Positions 12,269-23,524 of a DNA stretch of 64,000 bases are shown here, piece after piece. Source of the DNA: Gigaspora rosea. Lineage: Eukaryota > Glomeromycota > Glomeromycetes > Diversisporales > Gigasporaceae. The stretch covers positions 418,677-482,676 of the forward strand of contig QKWP01000103.1 of assembly GCA_003550325.1 (NCBI GenBank), in the 5' to 3' direction. Within the stretch, counting starts at the first letter, position 1. Each line of letters begins with the position of its first letter. The notes below the pieces were generated by a model, which was given only the letters and a program-made list of their open reading frames with translations, was not told the DNA's origin and did not search any database. A program made the position numbers and the translations under genes.

Positions 12269-13517
12269 CAATGGCCTACCATATTATTATAGACACTTTT
12301 TGGGCAGCCATTGCTCAAAATCGGGTAAGTAAACACAGTATGAAATTTAGATCATGTGACTAACTGATCTCATGGTGCACTATACTAAAATTCAGTTTAA
12401 TAGATTTGTGCAAAAGTTATACAAGAAAAACTACGCTACGAATTTGGTTTTTTTTCATTTGTACAAATCTTCAAAATTTAAGTTTTTTTTTACATTTTCT
12501 TTAAGAATAATTATATTTTAGCATTTTGTAGGTTCTCTTCTAGGCTCAATAAAAATAGCATCAAGATCTGGCACAAAAAAAAACTTTATTTAATATGACA
12601 CTATTATGCCCAAATAATGAAGCTCAAAAATTCAATATTCCATCTTTATGCCTATATAGATTATACTCAAACCTGACAGAAAGATACTAAAAAAGACAAA
12701 ATAGGTTTGCTACAATAATATACATTTAAAGATTTAATATCTAGCTTTTAAAGGTTTGAATATTAGTAGAAGAACAATAGCTTAAAGCAGACAATACAAA
12801 ATCTCAAGTTTTTTTTGTACAAAGTATGAAAAATACTTGCAGATTTTTTTTTATTTTTTTTTGTTTTTACACTATTTTGGTAGAAAAATAATCTAGAAAT
12901 ATTTTATATAACAGCTTTTTTGGGTAACTAATCTCTTAGACTTGTACAAGTAGTAAAAAAAAGATATCTTTAAGCATCTGAAACTACCATTTTTTTCTTT
13001 TTTTATGCCCTTAAGGCACCTGACTTCTTTATAATATTCTGTATAGCAAACTTTCCAAATCTATAGCAGCTATACTAGAGACCCAAATCCTACCTCAGGT
13101 GGCTATTGATAATAAATTTTTTTTGTTCTTTAGCTAAATTTTCTGCTTCTACTTTTTTTGTCAATTATGCATGATTTATTATACAAATATGCCTTTTTTA
13201 TATTTTGTAATGTTCCCTTGGTATTAAACACCATTTGAACAAAATTTGAAGTGATTTGAATAAAATTTGATTTTTAGTGAATTTTTTTAAAAAAAAAATC
13301 AAAAAATTCAAAAAATTGATTTTTATACAAATCCAAAAATAGTACTTTGTACTTTCTTTGTCTAACCTTTGCATAATGCAATAAAACCAAATGAAATTTT
13401 AGTATATTTTACAGTGAGATCATCTAGTCATATGACCCAAATTTTATACCATATTTGCTTACCCAACTTTGACAATAGCTACCCAAAATGTTCTATAATA
13501 ATATAGTAGGCTACTGT
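12269..13517. mobile_element. 1.25-kb element with ~200-bp inverted arms
   Basis: Left arm 12269-12480 (CCTACCATATTATTATAGA, then GATCATGTGACTAACTGATC) pairs with right arm 13300-13517 with many substitutions. The middle has no ORF. A non-autonomous DNA element is the likely origin; superfamily unknown. Confidence 0.65.
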
Positions 13518-14472
13518 AGAAATTAAAGAAAATAGTATTTGATTGTAGAAATTAAATTAATTCAAAATAATTGTTTATTATATTATCTTGTATTATATAA
13601 TTACCATAAAATTTAGACATGAATACTATTGTACAAGTCACTCTCATTATAGTGAACTCTCATTATAGTGAAGATTGGTCTATAGTGAAGAATTTTTTCA
13701 AAACAAAACCAAGCATATTAAATATTCACTCGATATAATAAAGTTACATAGTAAACACTTGATATAAGATTTTTTTCGAACGGATATAACAAAATGTCAC
13801 TTGATATAGTGAAGTCAATATTATGTGATATATATTGACCAATCATATGAAGCGAAAATCATTGTGTTTTATGCATAATGATAAAGACTTGGGGGGTATT
13901 GCCTTTTTTAGACTACGTGCATATTGATGGCTCTTCTTGCATATAAAATTAGATTTAGCAGAAATGTGCATAATGTACTTTTTCGAATTATGAATACTGT
14001 AATTTTAACTTTTTAAAGACTAATAAACCCTACATTACGCAAAGACTAATAAATTCGTTTACACTTAATATTAAGTGAACGTAATCCATAACCTAACCCT
14101 TTTTTTTTAAATTAAACTTTTTATTTATTTATTTACTTAAATGACATTCAATTCTTTATCTATACCTTTTTTGTCGCGGAATCTCTTCATAGTGGATCTC
14201 TTTCACTTACTTGTTTCTATAAAAAGCAAACAAACCAAAATAATGGCAGCCTAGTATTATATTAAAGGTAATAGCAACTTATGCTATTTAAATTTTTTTA
14301 TTTCAAAATTTTTTTTATTCTAAGTTTTTCTTGTTATTGTGAAAAGCTGAACGACCAAGGTAACAGCAGCCTCAACATTATACAAAAGATAACAGTGGTC
14401 TAAATATTAAAATAAAGGTGGCAATGATCTCAAATCACAGTAACGTAATCTCCAAAATGAATATATATAGTA

Positions 14473-16244
14473 ATGGATGACAGTATAGGGTCTTCCAAGG
14501 AATCAAAAAAGCAAAAACATAATGAAAATGAAACTCCTGCTAAAAGAAAAAGTTTAACTGGCGCACAAAAAGCAGAAATATTTCGCCTAAAACTAAAGGG
14601 CATTAGTCAAGTCAAGTTAGCTGAACAATTTACTGTTGCCGAAACAACAATTTCAAATATCGTCTGAGAAAAAGATAGGTGGTTATCACTTGATCCAGGT
14701 TCTAACAATGTTAAATTGAAGCGACAAAGAACTGCAAAATTCTCTATTTTAGAAGAAGCACTTGCTCTTTGGGTATCAAGGGTAACCACGGCACAACAAA
14801 CAGTTACTGGTGTAATAATTCAGCGTAAAGCAGTTCAACTTGCAGAAGGTCTTAATGTTGTAGATTTTAATGCTTCTGAAGGATGGCTTTCAAACTTTAA
14901 AAAACGTTACTATATAAGTGAATACAAGCGTCAAGGTGAAGCCGCAAGTGCACCTTTTGAAGATCTTCCTAGATTTTGTAATGAATTATGTGAAATAATC
15001 AAGGAGTACAAACCTGATGATATTTACAATGCAGATGAGACAGCATTATACTGGCGTATGGAACCAGATAAGACATTGGCCAGTAGTTCAGTTTCAGGCA
15101 AAAAAAAAGCTAAAGATCGGGTTACAATTTTATTAACATGTAATGCAACTGGTGAACATAAACTTCCCCCTTTATCATACACAAATATCAAAACCCTCGA
15201 TCTCTTCAGAATGTCGATAAGTCAACCTTACCTGTGTATTTTTATTGGAACAGTTTTGCTTGGATGCAAATATCCATTTTTAATCAATATATTAAGCATC
15301 TTGACGATCAAATGCGGCTTGCTAGTCGGACAATTCTTCTTCTTTTGGATGGTGCATCAACTCATAGACTTGAAGAAGCTTATACTCCAACAAATATAAA
15401 ACTCCATATCCTTCCTCCAAATACAACAGCACATCTTCAACCATGTGATGCAGGAATTATTTGGAGTTTCAAAGTAAGTAAATAATTTCTTATAAAATTT
15501 TATTTTTTATTTAAAAATTATTAAAACTTTATTAATTTTATTGTTTATATAATTTAGGCACATTATAAAAAAATTTTTGCCAAAATCGTATAGAATCATA
15601 TGATTTTTTTTTAGAATATGGTGAATCTCCTGAACCACTAAATATTAGAGATGCAATCGATTTTACTGCCACAGCTTGGAAAAAAGTTACGCCAAGAACT
15701 ATTCGCAATTGTTGGAGAAAAACTGGCATTCTGCCAGAAAATTTTCTTGGTGAACTATTTCCTTTTGAGGAGTCTAACTTAGCCAATGAACCTGATCTTA
15801 CTGATATAATTTAGAATTTAATCAGGCAGGTGCCTCTTGACCAATCTATAGATGCGCATGAATATATAACTGTTGATAATAATCTTATTACTACTGAGAT
15901 TCCAACTAATGAGAAAATAATTGAAGCCGTAAGGAATTAGGACTATATTGAACCAGAAGATGAAACCCCAAAAAAATTAATATCTTTTGTTCAAGCCTTA
16001 GNTAAGGAATTAGGACTATATTGAACCAGAAGATGAAACCCCAAAAAAATTAATATCTTTTGTTCAAGCCTTAGGATTTATTAATGGAATCTTGTCTTTT
16101 CTTGAACAGCAACCAGATGGTAACTTTAAGGTTGAAATTTCACTTATTTGAGGGTTAGGAAAACTTAAAAATGAAGTAAATTTGAAGAACATTTCTTCGA
16201 AAAAACAGGCCACTTTAGATACATTTATTCATAGCAAAGATTAA
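14473..16244 (+). pseudogene. pogo/Tigger (CENP-B-like) transposase, broken
   Basis: Order: N-terminal psq-type helix-turn-helix (about 14548-14664), a CENP-B-type DNA-binding region (14716-14960), then the DDE nuclease with first Asp in NADETALYW (about 15030), second in LLLLDGASTH (about 15350) and third in LQPCDAGI (about 15445). An 84-nt intron (15474-15557, GTAAGT..TTTAG) restores the family's SFKAHY sequence. Breaks seen: in-frame TGA 14665, a one-base loss near 15172 in a C/T run, TAG 15591 with a one-base loss in the T run at 15604-15612, TAG 15812, TAG 15938 and TGA 16149. The tail ends at TAA 16242-16244. In living copies this enzyme cuts and pastes the element at TA sites; this copy cannot be made as one protein. 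Confidence 0.88.
15930..16074. other. 72-bp exact duplication around an N (probable assembly join)
   Basis: 15930-16001 and 16003-16074 are identical, separated only by N at 16002. Removing 73 positions puts the upstream transposase frame back in step with the downstream one, which argues for an unmerged contig overlap and not a biological repeat. Confidence 0.85.
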
Positions 16245-16867
16245 TCATTGTTAGTACTTTAATTGTATTTTAGTTCATCTAAAGTATTCTTATATTGTGT
16301 TATCGTGATGTGATTTAAAATGTAATTGTTATTAAGATAATAAAATCGCAAAGTTACTTATCACATGCTAGGTTTATTTTAAAAGTTGCTTGCAGACTTA
16401 AATATGTTAAGTTTAATATTTGTAATATTAAAATGTTGTGATTTAACTTAATACATAATATGAGCAAAAACGCACTTATAGAAGGTGCACTTGTGATGGA
16501 TTGGGTGCATTAAACTTTTAAGTAGTTTAAATTTCTCTCGTTATAGTGAAGATTTATATAGTTAATATATAATCTTCACTATATTAAGAGACTCTTGATA
16601 TAGTGAATCTCTCGATATAGTGAAGAAAATCTCTCAGCCCGATGCCTTCACTATAACGAGAGTGACTTGTATATATTTGAACTGAAAAATTTTTTTTAAT
16701 TAGTTAACCGAACTGAAATATTTGTTATTAACTGATTAGAGAGCTATCGTAAATCAGGTGATTTCCATCTCTTAAGAGGCTACTCCACCCACACCTGACA
16801 CCTTATTAGCCAAACAAATTGTGCAAAAAATTTATATATTAATTAATAAAAACTTTAATATTATATA

Positions 16868-17160
16868 ACTTTTGATCTACCAAACTATTTTAGATAATTT
16901 AACTACCAAAATGATCCTCTCAGAGGATTCTAACAAGCCCAATACTATTAACATCCAATTACTAGATTGTAAGATCAATCTAGATTTATATAATTTGTAT
17001 AGTATATTAAAATATTATATAATATTTATAGTAATACAAATCTATATCGATATTACAATCTAGTAATTGGAATTTAATAATTTTAGATTTGTTAGAATCT
17101 TCTCTTTGAGAGAATTATTTTGTTGTTAAATCATCTAAATTGGTCCAGTAGATCAAAAGT
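16868..17160. repeat. Foldback element
   Basis: Arms starting ACTTTTGATCTACC are repeated inverted at the right end; inner arms include TCCAATTACTAGATTGTA and its complement. The 63-codon ORF inside is a chance frame of the palindrome. Confidence 0.7.
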
Positions 17161-17281
17161 TATTTAATATTAAATTTATATATAACTGATAAATTTATAA
17201 TTTTAATTAAAAATTTTTTTATAATTTTGGCCGGAATATGATAATTCCGACCAGAATTACACCTGATACATTAGCTAACCC

Positions 17282-17549
17282 TAGTGCTCCCCAAAATGGA
17301 TCCAAAGATCCAGATTTGATCCGGATCCATTGACGGATCCAGATTGGATCCACGATTTTTAAGATTCGTCAAATTCGGATCCATATAGAGATCCGATCTG
17401 CCATATATAAAAGCGACAGACCTGAGCTGGATCTGAGGATCCATCTATTTAAACACGGATCCGGATCCATACTTGGACCCGATCTGAGCTTTCAGATCAA
17501 ATCTGGATCCTTGAAAATATTCGTCAGATCTGATCCGTGCAGAACACTA
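17282..17549. mobile_element. hAT-type MITE rich in GGATCC
   Basis: Ends TAGTGCTC / TAGTGTTC (inverted) flanked by an exact 8-bp duplication GCTAACCC (17274-17281 and 17550-17557), the hAT hallmark. The inside is packed with GGATCC and AGATCTGATC-type palindromic words. Non-coding. Confidence 0.85.
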
Positions 17550-17821
17550 GCTAACCCACCCACTCACCAAAAAATCACCTGCTTTCTGTCAGCTCCTTTA
17601 CAGAAATTCACAAACATTTTTGTCTTATCTACTATGTTTATTTATTTTCTTTTTAGAAATTTTTGGGACCTTTGCTCATTTATAATATTATTTATATTTT
17701 GTCAACTGATTTTCATCTAGTTGTACAGGTCAACTGATTAACATTTACTCAACCAGTTATCTGAAATTTATTCAGTTTGGGTTAGTTAACTAATTATAGT
17801 ACAACTGGTTCAAATCACTAA

Positions 17822-18170
17822 TAGGTACTCTCTATGTAGTGTACTCCTTGCCAATTTGAGAGGCCCAATAGTGATTTATATCTGGGTATTAAATATATCT
17901 CCTAATAGTATGATTGTTATATACAAATTCAAACTTTAGAGGCAGCTTATATTAATTATTACATGAATATCGTTATAGAAACCTAATTTATCTAATTATT
18001 ACTAGTAGGTTTCTTGGCATATATGAATTATTTTAATATCAATAGATGTAATCAACTATAAATGCAACTTATGTGTCTATATTAATATAGTATACCTCTA
18101 TATAAAAGTACTCTTAGTGCATTTTGGAATATAAAAATACCCAGGGTATATATGTCTGAATTTTATAGTA
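17822..18170 (+). repeat. Dispersed ~340-bp repeat, copy 2
   Basis: Second copy of the sequence at 6816-7156, same orientation, with scattered substitutions and small indels. No ORF. Confidence 0.75.
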
Positions 18171-18529
18171 TATATCTCTTAAATTATAAAAATTTTAAGC
18201 AAATTTGCTTGTATAAATATATTTTTGATCTATTTTTTAAATATTTAAATAATAATTTGCTAGTTAATCAAAAAATAACTATAATAAAATATAATACAAA
18301 TTATATATAAAAATTATATAAAAATGAAATGCTACATATATATATATCTAAATTAAGTTAATAGCCAAAGTTGTTTAATTAGAGCCTACTAAGATGCATT
18401 TAATAGTGATTAGGTAATTCAAATTGTTTTAGCAAATAACAAAATATTATTATATAAAATTTTGTGTTATTATATTTGAATACTATATACTGTATATATA
18501 ATAGGCTACTATTTAAAATAAACTATTAG

Positions 18530-18620
18530 ACCTTAGAACCAATAGCATAGTGGTTATGCTCCAAGGTTGCAAATCGCAATGTTGCCAGTTCAAATTCAAG
18601 CAGCGCAATTTTAAGAAAGC
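18530..18620 (+). mobile_element. tRNA-headed SINE-like fragment
   Basis: Contains a pol III A box (TAGCATAGTGG, 18543-18553) and a B-box-like AGTTCAAATTC (18587-18597) at tRNA spacing. It shares CCAATAG.AT...GGTTA and GTTGCCAGTTCAA with the SINE on the minus strand at 29.5 kb. It cannot fold as a proper tRNA, so I call it a tRNA-derived SINE head. The 3' limit is unclear. Confidence 0.6.
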
Positions 18621-18679
18621 CAGTTGGGATAGGCTAAATTAGGGAACTAAAATACTATAGGAAACAGGAACCCTAGATA

Positions 18680-18880
18680 TCAATTGACGGACTTAATTTC
18701 TAGAATAGGCAGTGATCCACAATCAAAATCATAGTGATGAGAGTTGTACAAGAACTCTAATTTGGAATAATCCAAGTCACGAATCATAATGTGAGGTCCA
18801 AGTCTAAACTTACGAGATACTATATGAACTTGTGTGCAGCATACTATAATAATACACAAAGATATAATATTGAACTTCAT
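18680..18880 (-). CDS. Possible small secreted protein (66 aa)
   Basis: Single frame starting with a typical signal peptide (MKFNIISLCIIIVCCTQVHI) followed by a basic stretch (SRKFR) and a mixed, soluble tail of about 45 residues with one cysteine. No intron needed. It keeps a few CpG codons (in TCTCGT, ATTCGT and TCCGTC) inside a CpG-poor neighbourhood, which hints at constraint or recent arrival. No family recognised. It may equally be a chance frame; it lies just downstream of a SINE-like piece on the other strand. Confidence 0.45.
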   Translation of the reverse strand: MKFNIISLCIIIVCCTQVHIVSRKFRLGPHIMIRDLDYSKLEFLYNSHHYDFDCGSLPILEIKSVN

Positions 18881-19911
18881 AATAATTACTCATTTTGCTA
18901 TTATATACAACAATAACCTAATTACAAATTTTTTTTTTGCCTATTAAATAACAAGAAAAATTAAATGAAAATATTAAGTAGTATGTCTGGCATAATCCTA
19001 GTCTGGTTTTTAAAAAGTCTAGCACAAACTAGTTAAAAAACAAGTTTATATCCCTGTCAAAAATAATGCTATAAACCAGTCTAACTCTAGTGATTTAACT
19101 TTAAAATAGCAAAAATTCGTAATATTGTAATTATAAAAGTTACTTTAATAAGTAACTTTAATCCAAAGTACTTTTCATATTCTGATCACAGTTTTTTGGA
19201 AATAACCAATCAAAAACAGTAAGATACACAAACTCAAAATTTCCACAGGAGTTTTTTTAGATTTTGATATGTCCAATCCAAAATAGTAAAGTGTGCAAAC
19301 TCAAAATTCTCAAATAATCACAGTTTTTTTGTTTATGGTCAATTAAAAATGTTAGACCAAAAATTAAATTATATAAATTTGGTAAGTTAACTCTGTCATT
19401 ATTATTAACACATCATTATAGTCGTATGTAAAAATAAAATTTCCCACATAATGGACACGTTTTCTGATGATAACCAATCAGATATCTTGTTATGGACATG
19501 ACAGATTGGTTGCAGAATAATTTTATAATGTTTGATTATTAGAAAAACAAGCTAATTAATATATAAGCTATATATTTAATTTAATAAAAGTATGTAATAT
19601 ATATAGTTATTATACGGTTAATATACGGTATAATAACTTGGTTATTATACTACAATTTTTATTATACCGTATAATTCCCATCCCTAATTCCAGCCAATAC
19701 AGTGATCAGTGCGATAGATCGCTTCTGGGCGGTGTAAAAACAAGCTGAGTGAAGTCAGATTACAATCAGCGAGAATAAAAATGACATTTATGGAAGTCCC
19801 AAGTCACCAAGAAAGTGATACTAGCAAGACTGTTAAAGGGAAAAAAATAAAAATAAACTATCTACTTTTTTGGTCAAAAAATTCAAAAACATCTTTGATT
19901 CAAAAATAAAC
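18881..19911. other. Gene-free stretch with short repeats
   Basis: Two related ~80-bp units (about 19185-19255 and 19255-19345) share CAAACTCAAAATT and TCACAGTTTTTT. At 19560-19690 there are ATTATACCGTATAA palindromes followed by TTCCCATCCCTA, which looks like a lone hAT terminus without a partner. No gene seen. Confidence 0.45.
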
Positions 19912-20399
19912 TATTCTATTATTAGTGTTTCTATGACCTGAACTAAACTTATGTCAAGTTTAAATTCAGGTTTAGTTTCAATATTGAACCTAAACCTAAA
20001 TATTTTTTAAAACATGTTTAGGTTCAGTTTAGTATTGAATTTTAAAGCTAGTTTAGATTCATTTTAGGTTCAGTTCATAAGTTCATGAACATGTTCAGAT
20101 TCAGTTTAGCGTTCATATGGAATAGCACTCCTAGGTTTGGGTCTGGGTTTGGTCTGGTCCAAAACAGACTCAAACTCTAAATTTTATTATTTCAAAATCA
20201 AATTCAATTATAAGTTTGGTCCAGTCTGGTTCAAAGTATACAAACTAGTTTGATTCAGATTCTAAATATAAATATATATATTTTTGGATACTAAACAAAT
20301 TTACTTAGAGTAAGAAGTATAAATCAATTAGTAAAATTTAAGAGAATTATAGCATTTTCTATAATTTTATTAATAAATTAATAAAATTATTAAAAATTT

Positions 20400-20955
20400 C
20401 CTGCATGCCCTGGAGAAATACAGACCCCATTATACTTCACCTTGGAGTATAAAATTAGTAAAATGATATGGTCTGAAGCATACAAACATCTAATAATATC
20501 AAATGAGAATGGACCCTCAAAGTCATGAGATGAAATTTTTTCTGCGATGAACATTGAAGAGCCTACCACATATAAAGCAGCTATATAGTTGCATATTACC
20601 TGTCTATATGAGATCTGGTGTTGGTATGCCCAGGTCAAATGGAGACAGAAATAGATATCAGAATCGATACTACCTGCTATAATCCAGATGAGAATTAGAA
20701 AGGAGTTAAATGTTCTGAAAGCTTTACAAAAGGAGGGACATAACAGTTTAAAGAAGGTAATGAAGTATCTTTATTTGAACAGTTTCAGATAGATTTTAGA
20801 GCAGATAGGTAGAACTTGGCCCTGAATATAGATGTAAATAGTCCAATAGATCTACTTTTATTATAATATGATTTTTTATTAGGTGTCATTCAGTAAATTA
20901 TTAATAAAGTATGCCTAAATGGCATCCTCTTCGGAGGTTTGTTAAAAAAAAAAAT
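20400..20955 (+). pseudogene. 5'-truncated LINE 3' end (reverse-transcriptase zinc-binding tail)
   Basis: Flanked by an exact 16-bp duplication (AAATTATTAAAAATTT at 20384-20399 and 20956-20971) and ending in poly(A), the signs of target-primed insertion. One plus-strand frame reads about 140 residues with a CP-type zinc-binding start (PACPGEIQTPLYF, SKMIWSEAY) and a basic C-terminus (LQKEGHNSLKK), interrupted by several TAG/TGA codons typical of C-to-T or G-to-A decay. Probably the terminal RT zinc-binding domain of a non-LTR element; the domain call is from recognition by eye. The minus-strand ORF here is a shadow. Confidence 0.75.
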
Positions 20956-21280
20956 AAATTATTAAAAATTTTATTTTATATAAAATTTTACTAATTGATT
21001 ATAACTTCTTGCACTAAGTAAACTTGTTTAGTACCAAAAAAAAATACATTAAAACAGCATATATTATTTTAGTTTTTTTTAAAATTTGAATAAAATGCTT
21101 TATTTTGAAAATTTTTATTAAAAATTCAAATTAAGCATCTTTGATATAAATTTTAAAAAAGATAAAATAAAATATATTGAAATGAGATAGCTTTTGGTGC
21201 TAAACAAGTTTACTTAGAGCTAAAAGTTAAAATCAATTAGTAAAATTTAAAGAATCATATAAATTTGTATAATTTTATTA

Positions 21281-21917
21281 ATTGATAATGCATCTGTCAA
21301 CTAGAGAATGGCAAAATGTAGTGTGTTTCTATCTAAAAGTTTTTTTACTAAGTTAATAATATGTCTACTAATTAAAAGTTGTAGACCTTGTTGAGATGCA
21401 TCTAACAGTGGTTAGTTCATCCAAATCAGCCCAGTGAATAGCAAGATATCATCGAAAAATGATTGGCTGACTATATAAAATCTCTATATAAACAAACATT
21501 GTTTTTTATATAGTTGGCCAATCATTTTTTGATGATAACTCGCCATCCGCAGAGCTGATTTGGATGAACTAACCACTGTTAGATGCGTTTTGACAAGCTC
21601 TACAACTTTTAATTAGTGGACATGTATCATTAACTTAGTAAAAAAACTTTTAGATAGAAACACACTACATTTCGCCTATAGTGATTTTCATATATAATTT
21701 CTGGCACAGATTTTTATATAGTTAGCCAATAGTTTTTTGATGATAATTCACCATCTACTGGGCAGATTTGAATGATCTAACTACTGTTAGATGCATCTCA
21801 ACAAGCTTTACAACTTTCAATTAGTGGACATGAATCATTAACTTAATAAGAAAAAACTTTTAGATAGAAGCACGCCACATTTTGCCATTCTCCAGTTGAC
21901 AGGCGAATTATCAATTA
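21281..21917. mobile_element. Foldback element with CTGTCAACTRGAGAATGGCA ends
   Basis: Outer inverted ends ATTGATAATGCATCTGTCAA / its complement. Inside, a ~180-bp segment occurs three times (21300-21475 plus, 21497-21680 inverted, 21700-21900 inverted), sharing TTTTTAGATAGAA, AGTTCATCCAAATC and CCAATCATTTTT. It is nested in the larger palindromic complex. Confidence 0.75.
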
Positions 21918-22795
21918 ATAAAATTATACAAATTTTTATGATTTTTAAATTTTACTAATTGATCATAACTTGTTGCACTAAGTAAACTTGATCAGCATTA
22001 TAGAAGATATCAAATTGGTATATTTTATTTTTAATTTTTTTAAAATTTGAAGAAAATATGCTTAATTTTAAAAATTTTTATCAAAATTTAAAATCAAGTA
22101 CCTTTGACATAAATTTTAAAGAAAATAAAATAAAATATATTGATTTAATGTATTTTTTGGTGTTAAGCAAGTTTGTTTAGAGTAAAAAGTTAGGTTCAAT
22201 TAGCAAAATTTAGAGAATTATAGAAATTTGTATAATTTTATTAATAAAATTATACAAATTTCTATAATTTTCTAAATTTTACTAATTGATTTAACTTTTT
22301 GTTTAAATAAACTTGTTTAGCACCAAAAAAGGCATCATATTAGTATAATTAATTTTATTTTTCTTAAAATTACATTAAAGATACTTAATTTTGAATTTAT
22401 GATAAAAATTTTCAAAATTAAATATTCTTTTTTCAATTTAAGAAAAGTAAAATAAAATATACCAATTTGATATATTTTTTGGTGCTGGACAAGTTTATTT
22501 AGTACAAGAAGTTATAATCAATTAGTAAAAATTTGTATAATTTTATTAATAAATTATATATATTTTTATGATTCTCTAATTAATTTTAACTTTGTGATTA
22601 GTCAAATATGCACATATTTTATAAACTTTGAACATGTTCATAAACCTTGAACTAAACCTGAACTGAACTTATTTTAAGTTCAGGTTCAGGTTTATTAAAC
22701 CTAAACCCAAACCTTTATTGAACTGAACTGAACTTCAGAACTCTACCCATGATTAACAATAGTTACTATATAGTAAAGTTCAAATTTTATAATGT

Positions 22796-23044
22796 GGGCA
22801 GTCAAAAGTAGAAACCAAGGAAATTGTTTTTAGTAAGTTTTTTTAAAACTTTAAATTAAAATATCTTGACAACTATTAAACCAAATCTAATAAATATTTT
22901 TTTATTTTAATTCAATAACTATATAAAATTAAAATAAAAAAAATTTTATCAAGTTTGGTTTTATAGTTGTTGAGAAATTTTAATTTAAAGTCTAAAAAAA
23001 ATTTACTTAGAAACAATTTCCTTGGTTTCTACTTTTGACTGCCC
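22796..23044. mobile_element. MITE with 30-bp-class inverted ends
   Basis: GGGCAGTCAAAAGTAGAAAC at the left is repeated inverted at the right (GTTTCTACTTTTGACTGCCC) and the arms continue through CCAAGGAAATTGTTT. The middle is AT-rich and itself palindromic. Non-coding. Confidence 0.85.
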
Positions 23045-23200
23045 ATATAAATCAATTATCTTTGCTTAAGTAAACTTATTTAGAAGATCAAAATATTTTG
23101 ACTTTTAATTTTAGTTTTAAAAAAGGGTTAATATATTTGTAACCATAGGTTACAATAAAATTTTTGTAGCCAGGGTTCATAACTAAGCCCAAATATAATA

Positions 23201-23255
23201 TAGTTAGGGTTAGAGTTAGTATAATATTAAAGTTAGGGTTAGAGTTAGGGTTGTA
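23201..23255 (+). repeat. Degenerate interstitial telomere-like repeats
   Basis: Several GTTAGGGTTAGAGTTAG units. Short and degenerate; may be chance or a scar of telomere capture. Confidence 0.4.
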
Positions 23256-23524
23256 ATTGGTTAGAACTAGAGTTAGGATTAAAGTCAAAATTATTACAAA
23301 ATTACAAGAAAAGCATTTTTTGTTAGTAATACAACAGGGTTACCCTAGTAAAATTTTGAGTTATTAACAATTTTATAAAATATAGTTACAGTAACTATAG
23401 CTACAAATATATTAAAAAAATATATTTAACAAATATAAAAATTAAAGTTAAATAATAAAAGTTCTTTAATTTTAATAAAAGTTTAAAAATATATCAGTCA
23501 AACAATATATTACAACAGTTTTTT

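Larger units (their letters stand above)
13632..16671 (+). mobile_element. pogo/Tigger-like DNA transposon, complete but inactive
   Basis: 25-bp inverted ends with one mismatch (CAAGTCACTCTCATTATAGT at the left; GAGTGACTTG at the right), each flanked by TA, give an element of about 3.04 kb (13634-16669). This is the Tc1/mariner/pogo insertion signature. TATAGTGAA sub-terminal words recur at both ends and may be transposase binding sites (inference). It contains one decayed transposase gene and one assembly duplication. Confidence 0.9.

Noticed and set aside
15538..15786. Minus-strand ORF over the transposase
   Set aside because: Shadow of the plus-strand pogo transposase C-terminal region.
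18541..18610. Functional tRNA gene
   Set aside because: A and B boxes present but no cloverleaf closes; similarity to the 29.5-kb SINE head explains it better.
19669..19690. hAT terminus CCCATCCCTA
   Set aside because: No partner end or 8-bp duplication found in range.
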